This document shows positions 1-8,782 of a stretch of DNA of 64,000 nt, piece by piece. Each line of letters begins with the position of its first letter. Position 1 is the stretch's first letter. Origin of the DNA: Pontibacter pudoricolor (lineage in GTDB: Bacteria > Bacteroidota > Bacteroidia > Cytophagales > Hymenobacteraceae). The stretch spans positions 372,001 to 436,000 of the forward strand of contig NZ_CP048106.1 of assembly GCF_010092985.1 (NCBI RefSeq), in the 5' to 3' direction. A program made the position numbers and the translations under genes. The notes under the pieces were generated by a model. It searched no databases and was not told the origin of the DNA. It saw only the letters and a list, made by a program, of their open reading frames with translations.

Positions 1-407
1 CCCAGAAAGGCTACAAGTATGAAGGTGATACCAGGTCGGTGACTGGGAAGTACGATTACCTGGAGCTACCAGTATTGGCTAAAATATCGTTTGGCTCACC
101 CGATTTTCAGGGGTTTATAACGGCAGGGCCGACATTTGGGTACTGGGCAAGCGGTAAAGATACCTACAAAATTGGCGGCTCTGAATTCAGCGAAGATGTA
201 GATTTTGATAATGATAATTATATTGAGAACCGGTCAGAAATTGGTGGAAGTATTGGTGTCGGGTTTGCAGCTTACTTAGGCGGCGGCTCACTAAATTTTG
301 ACGTACGCTATGGTGCTGGCTTTTCGAGTGTTTATGATTCTTCCGATGACGATAAGTTAAAGAACAGAGGCATCAGCGTTTCTTTAGCTTACCTGTTTAG
401 CTTGTAA
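1..407 (+). CDS. Outer-membrane beta-barrel (porin family) protein, 5'-truncated
   Basis: This is the 3' end of a gene whose start lies before the window; the reading frame is already open at base 3, so the GTG at 39 is not the real start. The visible part alternates polar and hydrophobic/aromatic residues as in membrane strands, and carries the segment YLELPVLAKISFG. Nearly the same segment, YIELPVLAKLYV, occurs in the complete porin-family protein at 19621-20301, so the two are paralogues. The protein ends in a hydrophobic residue pattern (SLAYLFSL) typical of a last beta strand. It should sit in the outer membrane; no substrate can be inferred. A strong terminator follows. Confidence 0.8.
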   Translation, partial: QKGYKYEGDTRSVTGKYDYLELPVLAKISFGSPDFQGFITAGPTFGYWASGKDTYKIGGSEFSEDVDFDNDNYIENRSEIGGSIGVGFAAYLGGGSLNFDVRYGAGFSSVYDSSDDDKLKNRGISVSLAYLFSL

Positions 408-430
408 ATTGTAATTGATACAATAGTTAA

Positions 431-456
431 AAAGGCCTTGCGAAAGCAAGGCCTTT
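431..456 (+). terminator. Rho-independent terminator hairpin
   Basis: A perfect 11-bp inverted repeat (431-441 with 446-456) around a GAAA tetraloop, 24 bases after the porin stop codon and followed by a T-rich stretch. It ends the transcript of the upstream partial gene. Confidence 0.85.
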
Positions 457-557
457 GTTGTTTTCACCGCATCTGACTTGTTATAAAACTATAGCAGGTG
501 TATTTTCTGTTGGCATACTTAAATTATGCAAACGAATTAGAATAATAAGATAAGTTT

Positions 558-603
558 TTGGGCTGCTGGTAACTATAGGTAATTTCTGGCGCAAGCAGCC
601 CAA
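558..603. other. Hairpin enclosing one copy of the iterated motif
   Basis: A 10-bp perfect inverted repeat (558-567 with 594-603) encloses 26 bases that contain AACTATAG at 571-578. There is no T-run on the expected side for either strand, so it is not a clear terminator for the minus-strand gene that ends at 640. Its role is unknown. Confidence 0.45.
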
Positions 604-639
604 TGCTATAAACTATAAAGAAGGAGTTGTAACCAGGAG

Positions 640-2013
640 CTAGAATACTACAAGCTTTTGCGTCCAAGAAGCTTCTTTCATATCAACTCTGATGTAAAAC
701 ATACCACTGCCATAGGCGCTAAGGTCTAGTTGCTGAGCCTCTGATGTATCGGTTATTACCTGACTAAGCAGTACAATTCCCATCGAATTTGTGATAGTTA
801 CCTGGAAAGAGAAAGATAGCGGCGGAAAATCGATCATAAAGCGTCCGTTCCGGCTCGGGTTTGGGTAAATTGTTATGGGACCCAACCGGGTTGGCTTAGG
901 TTTTTTGTCTTTAACAATCTTGTCGCTAATTTCTACGGTAAGTTCCTGTAAGGCTGTCATCCCTGTTTCGCTGGATGCCCGGAGGGTTACGGTGTAGGTG
1001 CCCGGCGAACTATAGTTGTGGGTTGGGTCCTCTTCATTACTGACATTTCCATCTCCAAAAGTCCAGTAATATAGTACGGCCCCACTAGTATTGTTAGTAA
1101 AAGTTATGGTTCTGCCTGACACTGTATAATCCACAACTATAGTTGGTACCTGGCCGGTAACGGGTAAATTAACTACATCTGCATCATAAATCTGTGTAAG
1201 CTCAATGCCTTGCATAAAAAATGGGTTACTCCATAAATGTGTGCGCTCAACTGTAAGCAATCCCCAGGGACTTTCTTCGGGTGGTGCGATGTCGGGGTAA
1301 TTCCAATGGGTTCTCATCAGGCTATGGAAAGCCACTTCACGGATTTCTTCCGTATTCTCCGGTATAGTGGGATCGTCTGGGTGAGGTAAGCCAAAGGCAT
1401 GGCCAAGCTCATGAGCCATAGTTCCATGCGGGACACAAGGCCATGCATAGCCACCAGGTATAGCAGTGCAAATCCCCGAATCATTAAATTCAGGGAAGTT
1501 CTCTACACCTGCCAGTGCTACTCCGCAATAACCATCACAAGATTGCATTCCTAAGCCTATACCTGTATTACTGCCGGTCTTTATCCAGATACTGGCTATT
1601 ATTCCAGGTTGCCAGAGAGGTATTCCCTGGCTTTGCATTTCTGGCAGAAGTTTGTCCCACCAGTTGTCCTGGTAATAACTGGTGCTCTGCAGGGCATGGT
1701 AAAAAACAACTGTGTCTGGCAGTGCAAAAGTATAAGTAACTCCGCCGGTATTTATCTGGTACCAGGCCTGTATCTCACGACTCGCTTTAAGAATGGCGTC
1801 ATACTCAGCCTGGTTAAATGCTTCATCTCGTGCTACTACATAATACACTGCTACCTCGTTTTCAGTAACTGTAGTAAGCCTTTTCTCACCAATGTATTTC
1901 TGAATTGGATTAGGTGTTCTGTAGCAATCTAAGGCTGTTGGTTTTACCTGCGCATTGGCTGGCAACCAAAAGGCAAAAGTTAATACATGCAGGAATAGTA
2001 AAATTGGTTTCAT
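640..2013 (-). CDS. Secreted M43-type zinc metalloprotease with PKD domain and T9SS sorting domain
   Basis: A 457-residue exported protease. A signal peptide (about residues 1-21, ending ANAQ) leads to a metzincin domain with the zinc motif HELGHAFGLPH (His201, Glu202, His205, His211) and a plausible Met-turn SLMR some 25 residues later, as in pappalysin-like M43B peptidases. A PKD domain follows (about 290-362, with WTFGDGN). The C-terminal domain (about 380-457) begins ITIYPNPSRNG, a type A T9SS sorting signal. It should cross the outer membrane through T9SS and be attached or released outside. A DNA palindrome AACTATAGTT at 1135-1144 encodes Thr-Ile-Val just before the PKD domain. The family is clear; the substrate is unknown. 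Confidence 0.88.
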   Translation of the reverse strand: MKPILLFLHVLTFAFWLPANAQVKPTALDCYRTPNPIQKYIGEKRLTTVTENEVAVYYVVARDEAFNQAEYDAILKASREIQAWYQINTGGVTYTFALPDTVVFYHALQSTSYYQDNWWDKLLPEMQSQGIPLWQPGIIASIWIKTGSNTGIGLGMQSCDGYCGVALAGVENFPEFNDSGICTAIPGGYAWPCVPHGTMAHELGHAFGLPHPDDPTIPENTEEIREVAFHSLMRTHWNYPDIAPPEESPWGLLTVERTHLWSNPFFMQGIELTQIYDADVVNLPVTGQVPTIVVDYTVSGRTITFTNNTSGAVLYYWTFGDGNVSNEEDPTHNYSSPGTYTVTLRASSETGMTALQELTVEISDKIVKDKKPKPTRLGPITIYPNPSRNGRFMIDFPPLSFSFQVTITNSMGIVLLSQVITDTSEAQQLDLSAYGSGMFYIRVDMKEASWTQKLVVF

Positions 2014-2390
2014 AGTTGGACAGGTAAAGTGACTGATGAGGTTAAAGTTAGGAGAGGGAGCAACTATATATTAGGTGCAAAGCTTCAAGCTTGAGAAGGT
2101 GTTATAGTAAATACGGATGGAATAGTATTAGATTAATTGTTTTTTGTGTTAATTCGTTGATATGCAAAGTCTTGTAGTAAAGTTGCAGAACTAATAAGTA
2201 AAAGGCATTATGACAGACAGCTCAAATAATACAGGGGTTTAGTTGTATAAATTACTTTAAGAGAATGAGTTAACAGCATAGCAAACCTTTGATTTGGGTT
2301 AAACCATGAATGCTAAGAATCCGGGAGTTTTTAAATAACACTAAAATTATCTACTAGAATCTAATAGGAGCATGGTTTAAACTATAGCTG
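2014..2390. other. Intergenic region between divergent genes
   Basis: About 377 AT-rich bases between the protease (minus) and a lipoprotein gene (plus). It must hold both promoters, but no convincing TAnnTTTG box was picked out. One motif copy, AACTATAG at 2380-2387, lies just upstream of the lipoprotein. No ORF here looks real. Confidence 0.5.
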
Positions 2391-2429
2391 GTGTGGTATT
2401 TGTTAAATATGGTATCTAACATGCGAATA

Positions 2430-3026
2430 ATGAAGAATTCTAAAACAGGCTTTACAATAATTGTTTTACTGTTAACTATAGTTGGTTTCTCGTGCAAGCA
2501 GGCCAGCGACCTGAAAGCATTTACCGAAGCCAACTATAAACTACAGGGTATTGAGGATCTGCGCCTGAACGGAGTGGATGTAACGGATAAACGTACCCCA
2601 TTTGATTTCAGAACTTCAGAAGGTGACAGCCTTTTGTCGGCTTTTACTACCAATAACCTGAATGCTACCACCACGCTTTTACTTGAGGTAGAGATGCAGG
2701 AACCGGAAGTTACCCGCTCGATGCAGATAACCAACCTGGAATGGCAGCTTTTAGTGGATGGCAAAGAAACCCTGACCGGTATGGTTGAGGAGCCACTGGA
2801 CTTACAGAATGGATTAAACGAATTACCATTAACTTCTACGGTTACCCTGGCTGAGGTAGAAGGTTTGCAGAACTATGAAGGTTTTTCTACTTTAACTACC
2901 CTGATTGCAAAAGGAAAAGATGTGCGTGACCGGCTGGTTTTCAGGATTAAGCCAACTATAAAAACCCCGGTCGGCAATGTCACCTTACCCGATTATATCA
3001 CAGTTGGCCAGCCGGCTGGCAGCTGA
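2430..3026 (+). CDS. Lipoprotein, LEA type 2-like, paralogue of the gene at 4182
   Basis: From the ATG at 2430 the protein is a 198-residue lipoprotein: a short basic start, a hydrophobic segment and a lipobox (VGFSC). In-frame starts at 2391 (GTG), 2409 and 2421 would only lengthen the signal peptide. The mature part starts with a DLKAF.EANY.L.GI..L.LNG pattern, followed by a segment around LEWQLLVDGKETL and an ending FRIKPTIKTPVG..LP.YITV. This resembles the beta-sandwich repeats of LEA type 2/WHy proteins; that assignment is tentative. The 197-residue protein at 4182 shares the whole pattern, so the two are duplicates flanking an M48-like protease. AACTATAGTT at 2474-2483 encodes Thr-Ile-Val inside the signal peptide. 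Confidence 0.75.
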   Translation: MKNSKTGFTIIVLLLTIVGFSCKQASDLKAFTEANYKLQGIEDLRLNGVDVTDKRTPFDFRTSEGDSLLSAFTTNNLNATTTLLLEVEMQEPEVTRSMQITNLEWQLLVDGKETLTGMVEEPLDLQNGLNELPLTSTVTLAEVEGLQNYEGFSTLTTLIAKGKDVRDRLVFRIKPTIKTPVGNVTLPDYITVGQPAGS

Positions 3027-3157
3027 TCCAACGAAAAATATAGTTCGCGTAAATACGTTAAGATAAACACGTTGCAGGTCTAAGTGGTGCATTTCTGGCA
3101 GCAAACTTGCATATAAAGTCCTACCGATCTGTATTAAACGGCTGATTTATTTAAAAT

Positions 3158-4036
3158 ATGATGAACTCAACTATAAAAAGACTAACACTTGCGCTTGCGT
3201 TGCTTGTGGCGCCGGTTGTTATGGTAGAGTCGGTGGCGGCTACCACCACTACCACTACAGCAGGAGCGCGCGATATTGTAAAAGAGATAATTGATGTAGT
3301 AGGCTTAAAACCACGCTTTGAGCTGCGTGCTGCTAATATCGAGAATGCTGCCGCAGTAATTTATAACGGTAAGCGCTACATTTTATATAACGAGGATTTC
3401 CTGGCGGCTATTAACAATGCCGTGCATACCGATTGGGGCGGAGTAAGTATTCTGGCGCATGAGATCGGCCATCACCTGAACGGGCATACCCTGAGCAGAG
3501 CAGGCAGCAACCCAGCCGATGAACTGGAAGCAGATGAGTTTTCAGGGTTTGTATTGCGCAAAATGGGCGCGAGCCTGGCAGAGGCACAGGCGGCCATAAA
3601 CCTGCTTTCAGAAGAGCATACATCCGCCACACACCCGGGCCGCAGCTATCGCCTGGCCTCTATCAGCAAAGGCTGGCGCAACGCCGATTCTCAGTTATTG
3701 GCAAGCTCGCAGGGCCAGCAGCCTGATCGTAACGAGATCGTATCGCGGCCTGCTACAAGGCAACAACCGCAGGTGCAGCACGCTTCCCTGGACAGCCGAA
3801 ACATCCTGAGCCGGGTACATTTTTCATCGATACCCGACGAGGAATTTTATATAACCAAACATATGCAGCTGGTGCACATAACCAGTAACGGAGCTAGGGT
3901 AATCGGTAAACTGTCGAAAACAAATAACCGCAATTACCCTTACTATTTCGAAAGCGACCATTTGCAGCCGCTTTTTGTAACAGACCGGGGAGCAGTGGTA
4001 AACCAGCAGGGCCAAAGCGTCGGGTACCTGACCTAA
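3158..4036 (+). CDS. Exported M48-like zinc metalloprotease
   Basis: A 292-residue protein with an N-terminal signal peptide (about 1-28). The catalytic region has HEIGHH (His101, Glu102, His105) and a second motif ELEAD (122-126) fitting the EXXAD glutamate ligand of M48 peptidases, then a THPGRSYRLASI segment where M48 proteins usually carry a conserved THP.R stretch. The last 80 residues (from about 210) look like a small SH3-type beta domain, possibly for wall or partner binding; this is inferred. It lacks the multiple membrane spans of HtpX, so it is probably periplasmic or lipid-face soluble. It sits between two paralogous lipoproteins, which suggests a shared envelope-maintenance role. 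Confidence 0.8.
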   Translation: MMNSTIKRLTLALALLVAPVVMVESVAATTTTTTAGARDIVKEIIDVVGLKPRFELRAANIENAAAVIYNGKRYILYNEDFLAAINNAVHTDWGGVSILAHEIGHHLNGHTLSRAGSNPADELEADEFSGFVLRKMGASLAEAQAAINLLSEEHTSATHPGRSYRLASISKGWRNADSQLLASSQGQQPDRNEIVSRPATRQQPQVQHASLDSRNILSRVHFSSIPDEEFYITKHMQLVHITSNGARVIGKLSKTNNRNYPYYFESDHLQPLFVTDRGAVVNQQGQSVGYLT

Positions 4037-4042
4037 ACTATA

Positions 4043-4066
4043 AACAGCCACCTAAAAGTGGCTGTT
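4043..4066 (+). terminator. Rho-independent terminator
   Basis: A 9-bp perfect stem (4043-4051 with 4058-4066), loop CTAAAA, followed by ACTTTTTA, immediately after the M48-like protease gene. Confidence 0.8.
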
Positions 4067-4181
4067 ACTTTTTAAACGATTGGTATAGTTTGCATGAGCA
4101 GCTTTTTAATAATCGTATAAAGTAGTTGCAGAAGTGTAACTATAGTTCTACTGTTTTAAGCTTTATACTTAACTTTACTTT

Positions 4182-4775
4182 ATGATGAATTTCAGAAAAC
4201 TAAATATACTTTCGCTGGCCGTGTGGTTGCTGTTGCCCCTTTTTATAGTTGGGTGTAGCACAAAAAGTGATGTGGATGCTTTTAAAGAAGCGAAATATGA
4301 CCTGGCTGGCATAGATGCCGTCAACCTGAACGGTATAAGCCTGCTGAATAAATCCGATATCAGCGACTTTTCTTTTTCAGAAGCTTCGAGGCTTTTCAGC
4401 GCCGTATCAAACAACAACCTGGCGGCTACGTCTACATTAGGCTTACAGGTAACACTACCGGAAGGCAGCAAAGACAGAACCATGACCGTTAACCAACTGA
4501 AGTGGCAGTTGCTGGTAGATGGCAAGCAGGCCGTAAGTGGCCTGGTAGATAAACCTGTGGAGCTAAAAGACGGATTGAACACCATAACAGTATCATCATT
4601 GGTTAAACTTGCTGAAGACCAGGGACGTGTAGACCTTAACCAGGTATTGCAGCTGGCTTCTCTTTTAAACCAGGATGGAGGCAGCAAGCCGGCTGTTTCG
4701 TTACAGATCAAGCCAACTATCCAAACTTCCATCGGCCCGTTTGAGCTCCCGGCTTACATTACGGTAACTAAGTAA
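4182..4775 (+). CDS. Lipoprotein, LEA type 2-like, paralogue of the gene at 2430
   Basis: A 197-residue lipoprotein with a signal peptide and lipobox (FIVGCS). The mature part aligns along its length with the lipoprotein at 2430-3026: shared DAFKEAKYDLAGI start, a central LKWQLLVDGKQ segment and the end IKPTIQTSIGPFELPAYITV. The C-terminal pattern recalls LEA type 2 beta-sandwich domains. Two ATG codons are adjacent at 4182 and 4185. A full AACTATAGTT lies 35 bases upstream at 4138-4147. The function is unknown; the pairing with the M48-like protease is the best clue. Confidence 0.75.
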   Translation: MMNFRKLNILSLAVWLLLPLFIVGCSTKSDVDAFKEAKYDLAGIDAVNLNGISLLNKSDISDFSFSEASRLFSAVSNNNLAATSTLGLQVTLPEGSKDRTMTVNQLKWQLLVDGKQAVSGLVDKPVELKDGLNTITVSSLVKLAEDQGRVDLNQVLQLASLLNQDGGSKPAVSLQIKPTIQTSIGPFELPAYITVTK

Positions 4776-4893
4776 TGTAATATTTTTAGATAAGATTTAA
4801 AGTTTTTATAACTTTTTAAAAAACCTGTCGTAGTGTGGCACATTCCTTGTATTTGTTGTGTTAAGCGCATAGAAACAACTTAAAGCCAAGGAA

Positions 4894-5094
4894 ATGAACA
4901 CAGATGTAAATATTAGCCGCGACCAGTTATCTACTAACAGCACTGTTAAAAACACAATGTTGAATGGCTGGGTAAAGATGGGAAATGTATTAGCACAGGC
5001 GGATAGAATAACAACACAAATAGCGAGCGACCCTCTTAAGAAATTTAATTCGCAACTGGCAATTCGTGGCCAGAGAAGCTGGGTGCGCTGGTAG
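4894..5094 (+). CDS. Small hypothetical protein (66 aa)
   Basis: A short ORF with an ATG preceded at good spacing by a purine-rich AAGGAAA. The protein is polar with no signal peptide or membrane segment; it has a central TMLNGWVKMGNVLAQADRI stretch that could form an amphipathic helix and ends in RSWVRW. It is not recognised. It stands alone between the lipoprotein and the M28 peptidase genes. It is probably real because of the start context and because nothing else occupies this stretch. Confidence 0.5.
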   Translation: MNTDVNISRDQLSTNSTVKNTMLNGWVKMGNVLAQADRITTQIASDPLKKFNSQLAIRGQRSWVRW

Positions 5095-5149
5095 GTTGGT
5101 ATTAAGCTGGGCTATTGTTTTAAACGAGCCTTATGCTTAATTTGACCTT

Positions 5150-6064
5150 ATGATATACAGATTTATACTTGGGGCTTTTTTAGCTCTACCGTTGGCCGGA
5201 CTTGCACAGCAACCTTTGCTGCAGTCCGGCCAATTGCTTAAAGACGTACGCATCCTTTCAGCCGATTCGTTGGGTGGTCGCTTAAGCGGAACCGAGGGCA
5301 GCCTGAAAGCACAGGACTATATCATTAAGCGTTTCAGCGAGATCGGTCTCAAAGCTTTTAACAACAACTATAAGCAACAGTTTAATATAACCTCAAGAAA
5401 CGGCTCTGATCTGGAAGGTACTAACCTTGTAGGCTATATTCCTGGTACATCAGGTAAAGCTATAGTTATAACGGCGCACTACGACCATGTGGGCATCCGG
5501 AATGGCGAAGTATACAACGGTGCCGATGATAATGCCTCAGGTGTAGCTGCTCTGTTGGCCGCTGCTACCTACTTTAAAAATACCAACTCCAATCATACCT
5601 TAATTTTTGTAGCCCCTGATGCTGAAGAAAAGGGTTTGCAGGGTGCTAACGCTTTTCTCAATAATCCCCCTGTGCCGTTGCAGGATATCCTGCTGAACGT
5701 AAACATGGATATGCTTGGCATTAATGCAAAAGGCGAACTATACGCCAGCGGTACCTATCATAACCCTACCCTTAAACCACTCTTAGAAAAGGTTAAACCA
5801 CGTGAGAAAGCCAAACTTGTTCTTGGACACGACAAACCCGAACAGGGCCACCACGACTGGACCAATCAATCCGACCATTTTCAGTTTCATAAGCGGAAGA
5901 TTCCATTTATCTACTTCGGAGTAGAAGATCATGCCCATTACCACCAACATACCGACGAGTTTAGGCAAATAAACCAGCAGTTTTTCCCGGATGCGGCTGC
6001 ACTTGTTATTGAGTTTATAGTTCTGGCAGACCAGAATTTAAGTAAGCAGCCAGAACGAAAATAA
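5150..6064 (+). CDS. Secreted M28-family zinc aminopeptidase
   Basis: A 304-residue exported peptidase. The signal peptide (1-19) ends AGLAQ. All M28 dinuclear-zinc landmarks are present: AHYDHVG (His110, Asp112), the NGADDNASG loop with bridging Asp126, the acidic pair in PDAEEKG (Glu159/Glu160), the NMDMLG aspartate (Asp187) and a C-terminal HYHQHTDE. It should remove N-terminal residues from peptides in the periplasm or outside. It lacks the protease-associated insert found in larger relatives. A TTAATTTG segment ends only six bases before the ATG, so the leader may be very short; this is uncertain. Confidence 0.9.
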   Translation: MIYRFILGAFLALPLAGLAQQPLLQSGQLLKDVRILSADSLGGRLSGTEGSLKAQDYIIKRFSEIGLKAFNNNYKQQFNITSRNGSDLEGTNLVGYIPGTSGKAIVITAHYDHVGIRNGEVYNGADDNASGVAALLAAATYFKNTNSNHTLIFVAPDAEEKGLQGANAFLNNPPVPLQDILLNVNMDMLGINAKGELYASGTYHNPTLKPLLEKVKPREKAKLVLGHDKPEQGHHDWTNQSDHFQFHKRKIPFIYFGVEDHAHYHQHTDEFRQINQQFFPDAAALVIEFIVLADQNLSKQPERK

Positions 6065-6079
6065 AGTTGTAAAGGATAT

Positions 6080-6108
6080 ATTACATTATTTTGATATAAT
6101 GATGTAAT
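6080..6108 (+). terminator. AT-rich terminator-like hairpin
   Basis: An imperfect inverted repeat with a three-base bulge, followed by TATCTTTTTTT, just after the M28 peptidase stop. The stem is weak but the T-run is good. Confidence 0.5.
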
Positions 6109-6268
6109 TATCTTTTTTTGCTTATCTTTTTATATTATCCAGCGTAGATTAAAACAGCTAATTGGTACGTTAGTTCTTTAAGTGCCTTTACTGCAACGTT
6201 TTGCATTTTTCTAAGCAGTTAGCCATTTACTTTTCTTACACTTGCACTCTTAACAACCTGTGTTTAAC

Positions 6269-7039
6269 ATGAACAGGAATAGTACAGTCTTTTTACTTTT
6301 ACTCTGCTTTGTGTTGGCATGGTCTGATGCTGCAGGGCAGTCTACGTTGCTTAAGCGCATGCAGGAAAGCAAGATTCCTGAGCGTGGTATAGTGGTGTTG
6401 GGAACAGCCGGTATAGCTGCCGTTCGCAGCGATATTTGCGGTTCACCGGATTGTAACGAGTTCAGACCTGTTTTCGGAATAGGAGCCATGTATAAGTTCG
6501 ACCCGATCTGGTCTGCAAGTATGAACCTGGATTATGTAAAACTTGGCGCCACTGAAAAAGACCCTACACGTCCACGTAACCTCTCCTTCAGAACAGATGT
6601 AATTGAGCTTTCAGGATCTGTGCTCTATAATTTACTGGACGCCTATAGTGGGTCAGGAGGTTACCGATCGTCGCGCAAGCGTTTTGTGGTGCCGTACGCT
6701 AAAATGGGTGCAGGTATTATATACTACACCGCCACATCATACCCTGGAACCGGCGACCTCGACGAATCCCAGACAACATATGACCCCGAACGGAAATACC
6801 CGGCCATTGGTATAGTGGTACCTTTCGGTGGTGGCCTGCGGTTTCGTTTTTCAGATCAGATAAGCATAGCTCCGGAGCTTATTTACCACCTTACATCCAG
6901 CGATTACCTGGATAATGTTGGCCCACGCCTTGCAGGTGGCAACAGCAAAGACCATTATGGTTTAGCAGTTATCAGGATTATGTACACACCAGAAGTAAAA
7001 ACCAATATCTTTACCCGAAAAGCCCAGACGGGCAAGTAA
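6269..7039 (+). CDS. Outer-membrane beta-barrel protein
   Basis: Start chosen at the ATG at 6269; a GTG nine bases earlier adds only MFN before the signal peptide. The 256-residue protein has a signal peptide ending AAGQS, then repeated short amphipathic strands with Gly/Tyr-rich turns (FGIGAMYKF, YAKMGAGIIYYTA, IVVPFGGGLRFRF), typical of porin-family OMPs. No substrate can be inferred. A hairpin terminator follows and separates it from the SDR gene. Confidence 0.7.
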   Translation: MNRNSTVFLLLLCFVLAWSDAAGQSTLLKRMQESKIPERGIVVLGTAGIAAVRSDICGSPDCNEFRPVFGIGAMYKFDPIWSASMNLDYVKLGATEKDPTRPRNLSFRTDVIELSGSVLYNLLDAYSGSGGYRSSRKRFVVPYAKMGAGIIYYTATSYPGTGDLDESQTTYDPERKYPAIGIVVPFGGGLRFRFSDQISIAPELIYHLTSSDYLDNVGPRLAGGNSKDHYGLAVIRIMYTPEVKTNIFTRKAQTGK

Positions 7040-7089
7040 GCAGCTTTAGTTTAACCAGAGTTTTCAGGTGCCGTAGTGTACTATACGTT

Positions 7090-7109
7090 GCCCTGCCTTT
7101 TGGCGGGGC
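7090..7109 (+). terminator. Rho-independent terminator
   Basis: An 8-bp GC-rich stem with one G.T pair (7090-7097 with 7102-7109) around TTTT, followed by TTTACTTG. It lies between the porin and the SDR gene. Confidence 0.65.
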
Positions 7110-7130
7110 TTTACTTGTAATACAATCACT

Positions 7131-8156
7131 ATGAAAACAACTGATAACAACAATAAACTTTGGTGGCTAGCCGCAGGTGCCGGTGCTTTAATGGCAGCAA
7201 GAGCTGTTTACCGTAACCTGAATGCTTATGATTTCAGTGGTAAGGTAGTGCTGATAACCGGAGGCTCACGTGGTCTTGGCCTGGTAATGGCGCGCCAACT
7301 GGCAAAAGAAGGAGCAAGGCTGGTACTGTGCTCCCGCGATGAAAAAGAATTGGAAAATGCCCGTTTTGAGCTGGCTGGTAAAGGTGCCGATGTGCTGGTA
7401 ATGAAGTGTGATGTAACGGTTGAGCAGGAAGTGAACGACACGATCACGAATGTGCAGAACGAGTTTGGACCGATTGACGTGCTGATAAACAATGCAGGCG
7501 TGATACATGCCGGGCCGGTGACTGAAATGACTGTTCAGGACTTTGACGAAGCTATAAAAACACATTACTGGGGTCCGGTTTATACCACACTTGCCGTTTT
7601 ACCTGCCATGAAAGCCCGACGCGAAGGACGTATCCTGAACATTTCATCTATAGGCGGAAAGATAAGCGTACCGCACCTGGTGCCCTATAGTGCCAGTAAA
7701 TTTGCTTTGGTTGGTTTATCAGAAGGACTTAGGGCAGAACTGTCGCAGTACAACATAACTGTAACAACCGCCACCCCGGGTTTAATGCGTACAGGCAGTC
7801 CGAGGCATGCATTTATAAAAGGGCAAAATGAAAAGGAATATGCCTTGTTTAAGATAATGGACTCGAGTGTGCTGACATCTAACAGTGCTGAAGCTACTGC
7901 TAAAAGCATTCTGGATGCGTTGCGATATGGCGATGCCCAGGTAACGACTACTTTCCCAGCTATGCTGGGCGAATTTATACACGGCATCTCTCCGGCTTTT
8001 ATGACTTCTGTTTTCTCAGTTATAAATAAGTTTTTACCAGGCGAAGGTGGCATAGGCAAGAACAGGGTAACCGGAGCTCAAAGCGAAACAGACTTGTCCA
8101 TGTCGTGGTTAACGGAGCGGACCCAGAAAGCCGCAATGCGCAATAACGAACTATAA
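7131..8156 (+). CDS. SDR-family oxidoreductase, membrane-anchored
   Basis: A 341-residue short-chain dehydrogenase. An N-terminal hydrophobic stretch (LWWLAAGAGALMAARAV) probably anchors it to the membrane. The Rossmann signature is GGSRGLGL (TGxxxGxG type), NNAG follows, and the catalytic pair is in YSASK (Tyr-x-x-x-Lys). The C-terminal 80 residues are an extension with no recognised domain. NAD(P) binding is sure; the substrate is not. The gene ends GAA CTA TAA, so its stop codon lies inside an AACTATAA copy, followed at once by a second copy. The Nudix gene begins 21 bases later, so they are probably co-transcribed. Confidence 0.88.
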   Translation: MKTTDNNNKLWWLAAGAGALMAARAVYRNLNAYDFSGKVVLITGGSRGLGLVMARQLAKEGARLVLCSRDEKELENARFELAGKGADVLVMKCDVTVEQEVNDTITNVQNEFGPIDVLINNAGVIHAGPVTEMTVQDFDEAIKTHYWGPVYTTLAVLPAMKARREGRILNISSIGGKISVPHLVPYSASKFALVGLSEGLRAELSQYNITVTTATPGLMRTGSPRHAFIKGQNEKEYALFKIMDSSVLTSNSAEATAKSILDALRYGDAQVTTTFPAMLGEFIHGISPAFMTSVFSVINKFLPGEGGIGKNRVTGAQSETDLSMSWLTERTQKAAMRNNEL

Positions 8157-8177
8157 ACTATAACAATCACCCTTAAT

Positions 8178-8720
8178 ATGCTGCGCAGGCAGCCACAAAA
8201 ACAAATGCAGATCAAAGGCAAACAGAAAGTATATGATGGTTACTTTAAAATGTATGAGCTAACCGTAGAGCAGGATGGCCATACATTTAAGCGCGAACAA
8301 TTTGACCGTGGCACAGCCGTGGCCGCGCTGGTACACGATACTGAGAAAGATAGTTTTATACTTACCAAACAGTTCAGGATAGGTTCGGAATCAGAACTGA
8401 TCGAGATTGTGGCTGGTATGATTGACGATGGTGAAGCACCGGAAGTTAGCATCAGGCGCGAGATAGAAGAAGAAATCGGCTACCATGTTGATCAGCTGGA
8501 ACATCTGTATACGTTCTATTCGTCGCCGGGCGGTACTACCGAAAAAGTGCTGTTATACTTTGCTGAAGTGAGCAAGCAGCATGCAGACGGCGGCGGTAAA
8601 GCCGATGAGCACGAGAAGATCGAAATCGTAGAATTAAGTGTCCGGGAATTCCTGGAACTGGAGACCCCGGATGCCAAAACGATCATTTCGCAACTATGGT
8701 TTAAGCTGAAGCAGAAGTAG
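8178..8720 (+). CDS. Nudix hydrolase, ADP-ribose/GDP-mannose pyrophosphatase type
   Basis: A 180-residue protein with a complete Nudix box: Gly in GMIDDGE, then REIEEEIGY, matching G-x5-E-x7-REUxEExGU. The N-terminal beta domain (KVYDGYFKMYELTVE..G) and the YSSPGGTTEK segment after the box fit the ADP-ribose/GDP-mannose pyrophosphatase branch (NudF/NudK). It hydrolyses a nucleoside diphosphate linked to another moiety; the exact substrate cannot be read from the sequence. It lies 21 bases downstream of the SDR gene and is closed by a strong two-sided terminator. Confidence 0.88.
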   Translation: MLRRQPQKQMQIKGKQKVYDGYFKMYELTVEQDGHTFKREQFDRGTAVAALVHDTEKDSFILTKQFRIGSESELIEIVAGMIDDGEAPEVSIRREIEEEIGYHVDQLEHLYTFYSSPGGTTEKVLLYFAEVSKQHADGGGKADEHEKIEIVELSVREFLELETPDAKTIISQLWFKLKQK

Positions 8721-8746
8721 CAACTATAGCATCTAACTATAAAAGG

Positions 8747-8772
8747 GAAGGCCGGTTAAGCAACCGGCCTTC
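8747..8772. terminator. Bidirectional terminator
   Basis: A perfect 11-bp stem (8747-8757 with 8762-8772), loop AAGC. TCTTTTTA follows on the plus side. It serves the Nudix gene and probably the convergent lipoprotein gene ending at 8783. Confidence 0.88.
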
Positions 8773-8782
8773 TCTTTTTAGG

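Noticed and set aside
1515..1932. Two overlapping plus-strand ORFs within the protease gene
   Set aside because: Antisense to the metalloprotease domain with its zinc motif; the sequences are Cys/aromatic-rich and look non-coding.
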